Positions 1-8,484 of a DNA stretch of 64,000 nt are shown here, piece after piece. The stretch lies in NCBI RefSeq assembly GCF_043555885.1, contig NZ_JBIGHX010000007.1:124001-188000 (forward strand), written 5' to 3'. Made by a program: the position numbers and the translations under genes. A model generated the notes under the pieces. That model saw nothing but the letters and a program-made list of their open reading frames with translations. It had not been told where the DNA came from and made no database searches. The DNA is from Pelomonas lactea. Its GTDB lineage: Bacteria; Pseudomonadota; Gammaproteobacteria; Burkholderiales; Burkholderiaceae_C. Position 1 is the first letter of the stretch. Each line of letters begins with the position of its first letter.

Positions 1-23
1 CCGCCACCGCCACAGCCCCCTCC

Positions 24-29
24 TAGAAT
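24..29 (+). promoter_or_regulatory. possible -10 element upstream of gspL
   Basis: TAGAAT lies 22 bases before the gspL start codon and resembles a sigma-70 -10 box. The -35 region would fall at the very edge of the window and cannot be judged. It is also possible that gspL is simply the continuation of an upstream gsp operon cut off by the window edge. Confidence 0.25.
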
Positions 30-50
30 GCGCCGCGCCCGCCAGCCCCT

Positions 51-1298
51 ATGAGCACCCTGCTGCTGTTCCTGCCCCCCCGCACGCGCCTTCGCGCGCT
101 GGGCAAAGCCGCGTCCGAACCGGCGCGCGCCGGCACGCCGCACGAGTACGACTGGGCCCTGACCACGGACGACCAGCACGTGCACCGCGAGGGCCGCAGC
201 GCCGCCGGCGCGCTGCCGTCGGCCGACACCGTCATCGCCATCCCGGCCGAGTCCGACGTCAGCTGGCGCCGCGTCGAGCTGCCACGCACCGGCCGCCAGA
301 TGCGCGCGGCGCTGGCCGGCAAGCTGGAGGAGGCGCTGCTGGACGACCCGGACACGCTGCACTTCGCCGTCGAGCCCGACGCCGTGGGCGGCGACACCGC
401 CTGGGTCGCGATCACGTCCAAGCCCTGGCTGGCCGAGCACCTCGCGCAGCTGGACGCAGCGCATGTCTTCATCGACCGCGTCGCGCCGCTGTCCTGGCCC
501 GACGAGCTGCCGCGTGGGCATTTCTTCGAATCCAATGGCGCCGACGCCAGCGGCATCTCGCTGCGTTGGAGCCATGCCGACGGCGTCGCCACGCTGCCGC
601 TGCAGGGCGGGCTGACGCGCCAGTTCTTCGGGCCTGGCCTGGTGCATGCGGCTCAATGGACGGCCACACCGGGCATCGCCACCAGCGCCGAGCGCTGGCT
701 GGGCACCACCGTCACGGTGCAGACGCCGGCGCAGCGCGCGCTGGGCGTCATCGGCAGCCCTTGGAACCTGCGCCAGTTCGACCTGGCGCCCCGAGCCCGC
801 GGCGCGCGCGCGCTGCGCCTGCTCAGCCGCAACCTGATGCGCAAGCCCTGGCAGCCGGTGCGCTGGGGGCTGGGCGCGCTCATCGTCGTGCAGCTGCTGG
901 GTCTGAACCTGTGGGCCTGGCACCAGAAGCGCGAACTCGCCGCCCGCCGCGACGCGGTCAGCGCGACGCTGACGGCCGCCTTCCCGCAGGTGCGCGCCAT
1001 CCTCGACGCGCCGGTGCAGATGCAGAAGCAGCTGGACCTGCTGCGCGCCGGCGCCGGCAGCGTCGGCGACCAGGACCTGGAGGCGCTGCTGGGCGCCGCC
1101 GCCACCGCCTGGCCCGCCGACCGCCCCCCCGCCGAGGCGCTGGCCTTCGAGCCCGGCCGGCTCACCGTGTCGGCCCAGGGCTGGAGCCAGGCCCAGGTCG
1201 ACAACTTCCGCAGCCAGCTGCAAAGCGAGGGCTGGCTGCTCGATGCCAGCGAAGGCAAGCTGACGCTGAGCCGCGCCAGTGCCCAAGGACGACGCTGA
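51..1298 (+). CDS. gspL: Type II secretion system protein GspL
   Basis: Inner-membrane platform protein of the type II secretion system; its cytoplasmic actin-like domain recruits the GspE ATPase and its periplasmic part pairs with GspM. The 415-residue product has the expected plan: a long cytoplasmic domain (about residues 1-265), one membrane segment at about 273-291 preceded by basic residues, and a periplasmic ferredoxin-like tail. The stop codon overlaps the start of gspM (ATGA at 1295-1298 region), so the two are translationally coupled. Identification rests on architecture and on its position ahead of clear gspM, N, D, E and F genes. gspG-K and gspC are not in view. Confidence 0.9.
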   Translation: MSTLLLFLPPRTRLRALGKAASEPARAGTPHEYDWALTTDDQHVHREGRSAAGALPSADTVIAIPAESDVSWRRVELPRTGRQMRAALAGKLEEALLDDPDTLHFAVEPDAVGGDTAWVAITSKPWLAEHLAQLDAAHVFIDRVAPLSWPDELPRGHFFESNGADASGISLRWSHADGVATLPLQGGLTRQFFGPGLVHAAQWTATPGIATSAERWLGTTVTVQTPAQRALGVIGSPWNLRQFDLAPRARGARALRLLSRNLMRKPWQPVRWGLGALIVVQLLGLNLWAWHQKRELAARRDAVSATLTAAFPQVRAILDAPVQMQKQLDLLRAGAGSVGDQDLEALLGAAATAWPADRPPAEALAFEPGRLTVSAQGWSQAQVDNFRSQLQSEGWLLDASEGKLTLSRASAQGRR

Positions 1299-1825
1299 TG
1301 GCCCGCTTTGATTCCCCCGATGCCAACGGCCTGCAGGCACAGTGGCGCCAACTGCGCGCACAGGCGCTGACACAGTGGCAGGCACTGGGCGAGCGTGAAC
1401 GCCTGGCGCTGAGCGCCGTGGCCGCGCTGCTGGGCCTGCTGCTGGCCTGGAGCGTGCTGCTGGCGCCGGCGCTGCGCACGCTGAAGACGGCCCCGGCCGA
1501 GCTGGAGCTGGCCGAGGCGCAGCTGCAGCAGATGCAGGCCCAGGCGCTGGAAGCCAGCCAGCTGCGCGCCGCACCGCCGGTGCCGCCGGCGCAGGCCGAG
1601 GCGGCGCTCAAGGCCTCCGTCGAACACCTGGGCGCCGCCGCACGTCTGAACGTGGCCGGCGACCGCGCGATCGTCACGCTCAACGGCATCACGCCGCCGG
1701 CGCTGCAGGCCTGGCTGGGCGAGGTGCGCGCGGCGGCCCGCGCGCGGCCCGTCGAAGCGCAGCTGACACGCGGCCCCAAGGGCTACTCCGGCACGCTGGT
1801 GCTGGGCCTGGGAGGGGGCGCCTGA
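1298..1825 (+). CDS. gspM: Type II secretion system protein GspM
   Basis: Small bitopic inner-membrane protein that stabilises GspL and the assembly platform. The 175-residue product has a short cytoplasmic N-terminus, one hydrophobic segment at about residues 36-58, then an Ala/Leu/Gln-rich predicted coiled coil and a small periplasmic ferredoxin-like domain. The ATG at 1298 overlaps the gspL stop by one base and the TGA at its end overlaps the gspN ATG at 1825, which fixes both ends. A longer reading frame runs upstream in the same frame but is only the shadow of gspL. Confidence 0.9.
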   Translation: MARFDSPDANGLQAQWRQLRAQALTQWQALGERERLALSAVAALLGLLLAWSVLLAPALRTLKTAPAELELAEAQLQQMQAQALEASQLRAAPPVPPAQAEAALKASVEHLGAAARLNVAGDRAIVTLNGITPPALQAWLGEVRAAARARPVEAQLTRGPKGYSGTLVLGLGGGA

Positions 1826-2715
1826 TGGCCTGGTTCAAGAAGAAACCCGCGCCGCTGGCGCCCGCCACCGTGCAGGACTCGGTCTTTGCCGCCAGCACGC
1901 TGGGCACGGGCCGCGCCGTGCGCCGCGGTGCGCCGCGCGCCTGGAGCATCGCCGGTGCCGTCATCGGCCTGCTGGGCGCACTGATCGTCTTCGCCCCGGC
2001 CAGCTGGCTGGCCGGCAGCGTGGCCTCGGCCACCGGCGGCCACCTGCTGATCGCCGACACGCGCGGCAGCATCTGGAACGGCTCCGGCGTGCTGGTGCTG
2101 ACCGGCGGCGCCGGCGCCCGCGACGCGGCGTCGCTGCCCGGCCGCCTGCACTGGAAGATGAGCCTGAAGGGCGCCGGCCTGCAGCTGGCCGCGCGGCAGG
2201 ACTGCTGCATCAACGGCGAGCTGCTGCTGGGCATCAAGCCGGGCCTGGGCCGCATGGAGGTCAGCGTGGACAACCGCGCCGACTGGATCGCGCGGCTGCC
2301 GGCCGGCTTGCTCGCCGGCCTGGGCACGCCGTGGAACACGCTGCAGCTGGGCGGTTCGCTGCGGCTGTCGGCGCGCGAGCTGCGGCTGGAGTCGGTGCAG
2401 GGCCGCTGGCGCCAGTTCGGCAGCGCACAGCTGGAGCTGGTGAACCTGTCCTCGCGCATCTCCACCGTGGCGCCGCTGGGCAGCTACCGGCTGGAGCTGG
2501 TCGGCGACAGCGCCAACCCGGGCACCAGCACGCTGCGCCTGTCCACGCTGGAAGGCGCGCTGCAGCTCACCGGCGTGGGCCAGCTCAGCCCCGGCGGCAA
2601 GAGCCGCTTCACCGGCGAGGCCACCGCCGCGCCGGGCCGCGAGGAAGCGCTGAACAACCTGCTGAACATCATCGGGCGCCGCCAAGGCTCGCGCTCCGTC
2701 CTGACGATCGGATGA
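1825..2715 (+). CDS. gspN: Type II secretion system protein GspN
   Basis: GspN is an accessory inner-membrane component found in a subset of type II systems. The 296-residue product has a basic N-terminal stretch, one membrane segment at about residues 38-58, and a periplasmic domain of beta-rich character resembling AsmA-like GspN proteins. It starts on an ATG that overlaps the gspM stop and ends on a TGA overlapping an ATG of gspD. Its place between gspM and gspD fits the gspL-M-N-D order. The exact role of GspN in secretion is not settled in the family. Confidence 0.85.
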   Translation: MAWFKKKPAPLAPATVQDSVFAASTLGTGRAVRRGAPRAWSIAGAVIGLLGALIVFAPASWLAGSVASATGGHLLIADTRGSIWNGSGVLVLTGGAGARDAASLPGRLHWKMSLKGAGLQLAARQDCCINGELLLGIKPGLGRMEVSVDNRADWIARLPAGLLAGLGTPWNTLQLGGSLRLSARELRLESVQGRWRQFGSAQLELVNLSSRISTVAPLGSYRLELVGDSANPGTSTLRLSTLEGALQLTGVGQLSPGGKSRFTGEATAAPGREEALNNLLNIIGRRQGSRSVLTIG

Positions 2716-4901
2716 TCATGAATCTCCACCGCACCGCCACCGCCCTCGCCGCGCTGCTGCTGGCCACCGGCAGCGCGCTCGCGCAGCCCGACAACGCCAC
2801 CGTGCAGCGCGCCCGCCCCGGCGCGGGCAAGGGCCCGGCCGTCAAGGCCAGCTCGCCGGTCACGCTGAACTTCGTCAACGCCGACATCGAGGCCGTCACG
2901 CGGGCCATCGGCGTCATGCTGGACCGCCAGATCATCATCGACCCGCGCGTGAAGGGCACCATCACGGTCTACAGCGAGCAGCCGGTGTCGGTGGGTGAGG
3001 CCTACCGCAACTACCTGGCGGCGCTGCGCGGCCTGGGCTTTACCGTCGTCGAGAGCGCCGGGCTGCTGAAGGTGCTGCCCGAGGCCGACGCCAAGCTGCA
3101 GGCCGGCTCGGTGGCCGTGGAGACCAGCGGCGCGCGCGGCGACCAGATCCTGACGCAGATCTTCCGCATCCAGCACGAGAACGCGAACAACCTCGTGGCC
3201 GTGCTGCGCCCGCTGATCAGCCCCAACAACACGATCAACGCCAACCCGGGCAACAACAGCCTGGTCATCACCGACTACGCCGACAACCTGAACCGCATCG
3301 CCAAGATCGTCGCGGCGATGGACACGCCGGGCAGCAGCGACATCGAGATCGTGCCGCTGAAGCATGCCGTCGCCGCCGACCTGGCGCCGCTGGTGCAGCG
3401 CCTGGCCGACGGCGGCCAGACCGCCGGCGCCGCCGTGCCGGGCCAGAGCAGCAGCGCCGTCAACGTGCTGGTGGACCCGCGCTCCAACGGCCTGATCCTG
3501 CGCGCCAGCAACCCGACGCGGCTGGCCGCCGTGCGCTCCATGGTCGACAAGCTGGACCAACCCAGCCCGGACGGTGGCAACAACATCCGCGTCGTCTACC
3601 TGAAGAACGCCGACGCCGTGAAGCTGGCCGCCGTGCTGCGCGCGGCCTTCGGCGCGGCCAACGCTGGCGGCAGCGGCAACAGCTCGTCCAGCACCGGCAA
3701 CACCGGCGGCCTGGCCGGCGCGGGCACCAGCTTCGGCGGGCAGAACGCGTCGCTGACCGGCTCGGCCACGTCGACGAACAGCAACAGCGGCGGCATCTCG
3801 GCGGCCGCGACGACGCCGCTGAACGCCTCCGCCGGCCCGTCCACCGGCGGCTTCGTGCAGGCCGACCCGGCGACGAACTCGCTCATCATCACCGCCGCCG
3901 AGCCGCTGTACCGCCAGGTGCGCGCGGTCATCGAGCAGCTGGACTCGCGCCGCGCGCAGATCTACGTCGAGTCGCTGATCGTCAAGATCGACAACAGCAA
4001 GGCCGGCCAGTTCGGCGTGCAGTGGCAGAACATCTTTGGCAACAAGGGTGACGCGACCATCTACGGCGCCGGCACCAACTACGGCACCGGCCTGGCCAAC
4101 ATCATCAACGCCACCGGCGCGGTGGCCACCGGCACCAGCGCCATCGTGACGGCGCAGACCTCCACGCCGGCCCCGACGGGCCTGAACATCGGCATCCTGA
4201 AGAAGTTCGGCAGCGTCTACACACTGGGCGCCGTGGCCAACTTCTTCGAGAGCCAGAGCGGCGCCAACGTGCTGTCCACGCCCAACCTCGTGTCGCTGGA
4301 CAACGAGGAGGCACGCATCGTCATCGGCCAGAACGTGCCCTTCGTGACGGGCTCCTACGCCAACACCGGCTCGTCGACCGGCGGCACCGTGAACCCGTTC
4401 CAGACCGTCGACCGCAAGGACGTGGGCCTGACGCTGAAGATCAAGAGCCAGATCGGCGAGGGCGGCACCGTGCGCATGCAGGTGTACCAGGAGAACTCCA
4501 ACGTGACGGCCCAGGGCGTCAACGGGCCGACGCTGGACAAGAGCGCCATCGAGACCTCCGTCGTCGTCGAGGACAGCGACATCATCGTGCTGGGCGGGCT
4601 GATGAAGGACGAGTACGACGACGGCGAGGCCGGCGTGCCGGGGCTGTCCAAGATCCCGCTGCTGGGCAACCTGTTCGGCAATAAGAACCGCAAGCGCGTG
4701 AAGAGCAACCTGATGGTGTTCCTGCGCCCGGTCGTGCTGCGCACCGCCGAGAGCACCAACCAGCTCAGCATGGACCGCTACGACAGCATCCGTGCCGTGC
4801 AGCAGAACGGCCAGCCGGGCAAGAACTGGGCGCTGCCCGACACGGGCGCGCCGGTGCTGCCGGAGCCCAAGGCACCGGCCGGCAAGGCCACGCCGCGGTA
4901 A
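2712..4901 (+). CDS. gspD: Type II secretion system secretin GspD
   Basis: Outer-membrane secretin that forms the exit pore. The 729-residue product opens with a signal peptide (hydrophobic core followed by a cleavage-like SALAQ), then N-domains with VTLNFVNADIEAVTRAI and NPGNNSLVITDYADNL signatures, and ends in the secretin domain with the VPLLGNLF motif near residue 655. A Ser/Gly/Thr/Asn-rich insert at about residues 315-380 sits in the N3 region, as in other secretins. Two in-frame ATGs are possible, 2712 (overlapping the gspN stop) and 2718; the second gives a more standard signal peptide. Confidence 0.95.
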   Translation: MIMNLHRTATALAALLLATGSALAQPDNATVQRARPGAGKGPAVKASSPVTLNFVNADIEAVTRAIGVMLDRQIIIDPRVKGTITVYSEQPVSVGEAYRNYLAALRGLGFTVVESAGLLKVLPEADAKLQAGSVAVETSGARGDQILTQIFRIQHENANNLVAVLRPLISPNNTINANPGNNSLVITDYADNLNRIAKIVAAMDTPGSSDIEIVPLKHAVAADLAPLVQRLADGGQTAGAAVPGQSSSAVNVLVDPRSNGLILRASNPTRLAAVRSMVDKLDQPSPDGGNNIRVVYLKNADAVKLAAVLRAAFGAANAGGSGNSSSSTGNTGGLAGAGTSFGGQNASLTGSATSTNSNSGGISAAATTPLNASAGPSTGGFVQADPATNSLIITAAEPLYRQVRAVIEQLDSRRAQIYVESLIVKIDNSKAGQFGVQWQNIFGNKGDATIYGAGTNYGTGLANIINATGAVATGTSAIVTAQTSTPAPTGLNIGILKKFGSVYTLGAVANFFESQSGANVLSTPNLVSLDNEEARIVIGQNVPFVTGSYANTGSSTGGTVNPFQTVDRKDVGLTLKIKSQIGEGGTVRMQVYQENSNVTAQGVNGPTLDKSAIETSVVVEDSDIIVLGGLMKDEYDDGEAGVPGLSKIPLLGNLFGNKNRKRVKSNLMVFLRPVVLRTAESTNQLSMDRYDSIRAVQQNGQPGKNWALPDTGAPVLPEPKAPAGKATPR

Positions 4902-4907
4902 GCCGCC

Positions 4908-6332
4908 ATGGCCGTCAATCGCCACCCCCTGCCCTATGCCTTCGCGAAGGCGCACCGAGTGCTGCTGGAGGACGACGGCAGCGCGCTGACGCTCTGGGCC
5001 TCGCCCGAGGTGGGCTGGGCCACACTGTCCGAAGTGCAGCGCCTGTACTCTGTGGACAAGCTGGAGTCCGAGGCCGACGCGTCGCTGGCCGAGCGCATCA
5101 ATGCCGCGTATGCCGGCAGCGAGAGCAGTGCGGCGGTCGTCGTCGGCGAGGTCGAGAGCGCGGTGGACCTGAGCCGCATGATGCAGGACCTGCCCGCCGT
5201 GGAAGACCTGCTGGAGGCCGCCAACGACGCGCCCATCATCCGCATGCTCAACGCGCTGCTGACGCAGGCCGCCAAGGACGGCGCGAGCGACATCCACATC
5301 GAGCCCTACGAGCGCAGCAGCTCGGTGCGCTTTCGCGTGGACGGCACGCTGCGCGAGGTGGTGCAGCCCAACAAGGCGCTGCACGCCGCGCTGATCAGCC
5401 GCCTGAAGATCATGGCCGAGCTGGACATTGCCGAGAAGCGCCTGCCGCAGGACGGCCGCATCTCGCTGCGCATCGGCGGCCGCGCCATCGATGTGCGCGT
5501 GTCCACGCTGCCCTCCGCCCACGGCGAGCGCGCCGTGCTGCGCCTCCTGGACAAGAGCGAATCCAAGTTCACGCTGGAAGGCCTGGGCATGGACGGCCAG
5601 GTGCTGTCCGCGTTCAAGAAGCTGGTGCAGCAGCCGCACGGCATCGTGCTGGTCACCGGCCCGACCGGCTCGGGCAAGACGACGTCGCTGTACGCGTCGC
5701 TGCAGACCGTGGACACCAGCACCACCAATGTGCTGACGGTGGAAGACCCGATCGAGTACGAGCTGCCCGGCATCGGCCAGACGCAGGTCAACGCCAAGAT
5801 CGACCTGACCTTCGCCAAGGCGCTGCGCGCGATCCTGCGCCAGGACCCGGACGTCATCATGATCGGCGAGATCCGCGACTACGAGACCGCGCAGATCGCC
5901 ATCCAGGCGTCGCTGACGGGCCACCTGGTGCTGGCCACGCTGCACACCAACGACGCGCCCAGCGCCGTCACGCGGCTGACCGACATGGGCGTGGAGCCCT
6001 TCCTGCTGTCCAGCTCGCTGCTGGGCGTGCTGGCACAGCGGCTGGTGCGCCGGCTGTGCCCGGTCTGCAAGACGCAGGACGAACACCAGCGCTGGCACCC
6101 CGTGGGCTGCGAGGCCTGCGGCCACACCGGCTACAAGGGCCGCACCGGCGTCTACGAGCTGATGGTGGCCGACGAAGCCGTGCGCGGCCTCATCCACAAC
6201 CGCGCGCCCGAGAGCCAGCTGCAGGCGGCCGCCGTGGCGAACGGGCTGCGCTCCATGCGCGAGGACGGCGAGCGGCTGATCGAGGCCGGCGTCACGTCGC
6301 TGGAAGAAGTCCTCCGCGTGACCCGAGAGTGA
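4908..6332 (+). CDS. gspE: Type II secretion system ATPase GspE
   Basis: Cytoplasmic hexameric ATPase that powers pseudopilus assembly through GspL and GspF. The 474-residue product carries a Walker A motif GPTGSGKTT at residues 251-259, a degenerate Walker B IGEIRD at about 319-324, Asp and His boxes between them, and the GspE/PilB zinc-binding module with cysteine pairs at 384/387 and 401/404. Length is normal for the family. It begins six bases after gspD and is followed by 140 bases that contain a dispersed repeat before gspF. Confidence 0.95.
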   Translation: MAVNRHPLPYAFAKAHRVLLEDDGSALTLWASPEVGWATLSEVQRLYSVDKLESEADASLAERINAAYAGSESSAAVVVGEVESAVDLSRMMQDLPAVEDLLEAANDAPIIRMLNALLTQAAKDGASDIHIEPYERSSSVRFRVDGTLREVVQPNKALHAALISRLKIMAELDIAEKRLPQDGRISLRIGGRAIDVRVSTLPSAHGERAVLRLLDKSESKFTLEGLGMDGQVLSAFKKLVQQPHGIVLVTGPTGSGKTTSLYASLQTVDTSTTNVLTVEDPIEYELPGIGQTQVNAKIDLTFAKALRAILRQDPDVIMIGEIRDYETAQIAIQASLTGHLVLATLHTNDAPSAVTRLTDMGVEPFLLSSSLLGVLAQRLVRRLCPVCKTQDEHQRWHPVGCEACGHTGYKGRTGVYELMVADEAVRGLIHNRAPESQLQAAAVANGLRSMREDGERLIEAGVTSLEEVLRVTRE

Positions 6333-6333
6333 T

Positions 6334-6435
6334 ATGAAGCCCCTCGTCCAACGAGTACGTTGGCCGGTCCCCCGAGGGGACGGCGACGCTCGCGGCATTG
6401 AGCCACGAGCACGTCGCCGTGGCGGGCCGGCTTGG
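6334..6435 (+). repeat. REP-like dispersed repeat, copy 1 (between gspE and gspF)
   Basis: This stretch matches, on the opposite strand, the sequence at 61977-62100 next to the RAYT gene. The last 75 bases (6361-6435) differ from the other copy at about five positions; both copies also begin with TGAAGCCCCTCGTCC, separated from the core by a shorter spacer here. The core contains an imperfect palindrome, GTCCCC CGA GGGGAC, able to form a six-pair hairpin. It lies in the only sizeable gap of the gsp cluster. I infer a REP/BIME-type element mobilised by RAYT. Confidence 0.75.
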
Positions 6436-6472
6436 GAGCAGCCCGGCGCTCGTCCCGCAGGATTCCGCTGAC

Positions 6473-7684
6473 ATGCCCGCCTACAAGTACGAAGCCCTCA
6501 CCGACTCCGGTCGCCAGAACACCGGTCTGATCGAGGCTGACAACCCGCGCGCCGCGCGGGCCGCCGTGCGCGCGCTGGGCCTGACGCCGCTGGCCATCGA
6601 GCAGGTGCAGCAGCACGGCGCGCAGGAAGGGAGCCGCTTCACGCGCCGCGTGTTCAGCGCCACCGCGCTGGCCGTGTGGACGCGCCAGCTCGCCGGCCTG
6701 GTGGGCTCCGGCCTGCCCATCGAGCGTGCCCTCACCGCGCTGGCCGACGAGAGCGAGGACGTGCGCCAGCGCGAACTCATCAGCCAGCTCAAGGCCGAGG
6801 TGAATGCCGGTTCGACGTTCGCCCGCGCGCTGGCCACGGCGCCGCGCGAGTTCGACGATGTCTTCCGCGGTGTCGTTGCCGCCGGCGAGCAAAGCGGCGC
6901 GCTGGGCCAGGTGCTGGAGAAGCTGGCCGACGACCTGGAGGCCCGCGAGGACCTGAAGGGCAAGCTGGTCGGCGCGATGGCCTACCCGGCCATCATCTCG
7001 ATGATCTCGGTGCTCATCGTCATCTTCCTCGTCACCTACGTGGTGCCGCAGATCGCCACCGTGTTCACCAGCTCCAAGCGCACGCTGCCGGCGCTGACGA
7101 TAGGCATGCTGGCCGTCAGCGACTTCGTGCGCACCTGGGGCTGGGCCATGCTGGCCGCGCTCGTGACGGGCGCGCTGCTGCTGCGCCAGGCACTGAAGGC
7201 GCCGGCGTTCCGGCTGCGTTTCGACGCCGGCCTGCTGCGCGTGCCGCTGGTCGGCCGGCTGGCGCGCGGCTACAACGCGGCGCGCTTCGCCGGCACGCTG
7301 GCCATGCTGGCGGCGGCGGGCGTGCCCATCCTGAAGGCGCTGCAGGCGGCGGCCGAAACGCTGTCCAACCGCGCCATGCAGGCCGACGCGCTGGACGCGC
7401 TGGTGCAGGTGCGCGAAGGCGCGCCGCTGGGCTCGGCGCTGGCCGGCAAGAAGCGCTTCCCCGGCATCCTGGCCATGTTCGCGCGCCTGGGCGAGCAGAC
7501 CGGCCAGTTGCCCGAGATGCTGGGCCGCGCCGCGCGCCAGCTCAGTGTGGAAGTGACGCGCCGATCGATGGCCGCGGCCACGCTGCTGGAGCCGCTGCTC
7601 ATCGTCGCCATGGGGGCCATCGTGCTGGTCATCGTGCTGGCCGTGCTGCTGCCCATCATCCAGCTCAACACCTGGGTGAAATAG
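6473..7684 (+). CDS. gspF: Type II secretion system inner-membrane protein GspF
   Basis: Polytopic inner-membrane platform protein of type II secretion. The 403-residue product begins MPAYKYEALTDSGR, the usual GspF/PilC opening, and contains two T2SSF repeats (about residues 65-190 and 268-390) with membrane segments near 166-190, 220-240 and 372-395. The ATG at 6473 is preferred over an upstream ATG at 6398 because the latter would add residues encoded by the dispersed repeat and not by family sequence. No pseudopilin genes follow; a solute-binding protein starts 17 bases downstream. Confidence 0.95.
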   Translation: MPAYKYEALTDSGRQNTGLIEADNPRAARAAVRALGLTPLAIEQVQQHGAQEGSRFTRRVFSATALAVWTRQLAGLVGSGLPIERALTALADESEDVRQRELISQLKAEVNAGSTFARALATAPREFDDVFRGVVAAGEQSGALGQVLEKLADDLEAREDLKGKLVGAMAYPAIISMISVLIVIFLVTYVVPQIATVFTSSKRTLPALTIGMLAVSDFVRTWGWAMLAALVTGALLLRQALKAPAFRLRFDAGLLRVPLVGRLARGYNAARFAGTLAMLAAAGVPILKALQAAAETLSNRAMQADALDALVQVREGAPLGSALAGKKRFPGILAMFARLGEQTGQLPEMLGRAARQLSVEVTRRSMAAATLLEPLLIVAMGAIVLVIVLAVLLPIIQLNTWVK

Positions 7685-7701
7685 GGCATAGCATCGGCGC
7701 C

Positions 7702-8478
7702 ATGTCCGCAACGACCTGGCGATGCCTGCTGACCGCGGCGCTCGCGCTGCACCTGACGGCGCGTGCCGCGGGGCCGGTCGTGCTGGCCGGCGAGGACGAC
7801 TGGGCGCCCTACAGCGCGGCGGAGTCCCCGGGCAGCCCGCAGGAGCAGCCGCCCAAGGGCTTCAGCGTGACGCTGATCCGCGCCGCCTTCGCCACGCAGG
7901 GCATCACGCCGCAATTCGTCACCGTGCCCTTCGCGCGCTGCATGCTGCTGGCGCGCTCGCGCGAGGTGGCGGGCTGCTTCAACGCCACCGTCACCGACGA
8001 GAACCGCGACGACTACCTCTGGCACCAGCCGCCCATGTTCGAGGAGGAGCTGTCCATCTTCGGCCGGGCGGGCGAGGCCGGCCCCGAGCTGCGCCTGGCC
8101 GACCTGCGCGGCAAGCGTGTGGCCATCACCAACGGCTACACCTACCCCACCGAGTTCATGCGCGACCCGCGCATCCAGCGCTTCACGGCCACGTCGGACG
8201 CCAACCTGCTGCGCATGCTGGTCAACGGCCGCGTGGACTACATCCTGCTGAACCGCACGCCGGGCTGGATGCGCATCGACGCCGCGCCCGAGTTCCGCGG
8301 CAAGGTCGTGCGGCGCGGCATCCTGAGCGCGGATGCGTTCTGGGTCGCGTTCTCCAAGGCCCATCCGGACGGCCCCGCGCTGGCCCAGGCCTTCGGCCGC
8401 GGCCTCGCGCAGATGCGCCGCGACGGCAGCTACGCGCGCCTGCTGGACGAGTTCCGCAAGCAGGTGGGCTACCGCTGA
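7702..8478 (+). CDS. periplasmic solute-binding protein, SBP_bac_3-like
   Basis: Predicted periplasmic substrate-binding protein of the extracellular family 3 type (258 residues). A signal peptide ends near residue 23 (LTARAAG). The rest has the two-lobe pattern: a first strand with a WAPY-type ligand motif, the LADLRGKRVAITNGYTYP hinge region near residues 132-149, and a C-terminal ARLLDEF helix. No permease or ATPase gene accompanies it, so it may be an orphan binding protein or a sensor-like relative. It runs convergently into the reverse transcriptase gene, with six bases between the stops. Confidence 0.75.
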   Translation: MSATTWRCLLTAALALHLTARAAGPVVLAGEDDWAPYSAAESPGSPQEQPPKGFSVTLIRAAFATQGITPQFVTVPFARCMLLARSREVAGCFNATVTDENRDDYLWHQPPMFEEELSIFGRAGEAGPELRLADLRGKRVAITNGYTYPTEFMRDPRIQRFTATSDANLLRMLVNGRVDYILLNRTPGWMRIDAAPEFRGKVVRRGILSADAFWVAFSKAHPDGPALAQAFGRGLAQMRRDGSYARLLDEFRKQVGYR

Positions 8479-8484
8479 GCCGCG

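Noticed and set aside
2484..6398. 1304-residue minus-strand open frame across gspD and gspE
   Set aside because: Ala/Arg/Gly/His-rich antisense shadow typical of high-GC DNA; gspD and gspE on the other strand are unmistakable.
6398..6475. Upstream start for gspF
   Set aside because: The extra residues are encoded by the dispersed repeat, and MPAYKYEAL is the normal family N-terminus.
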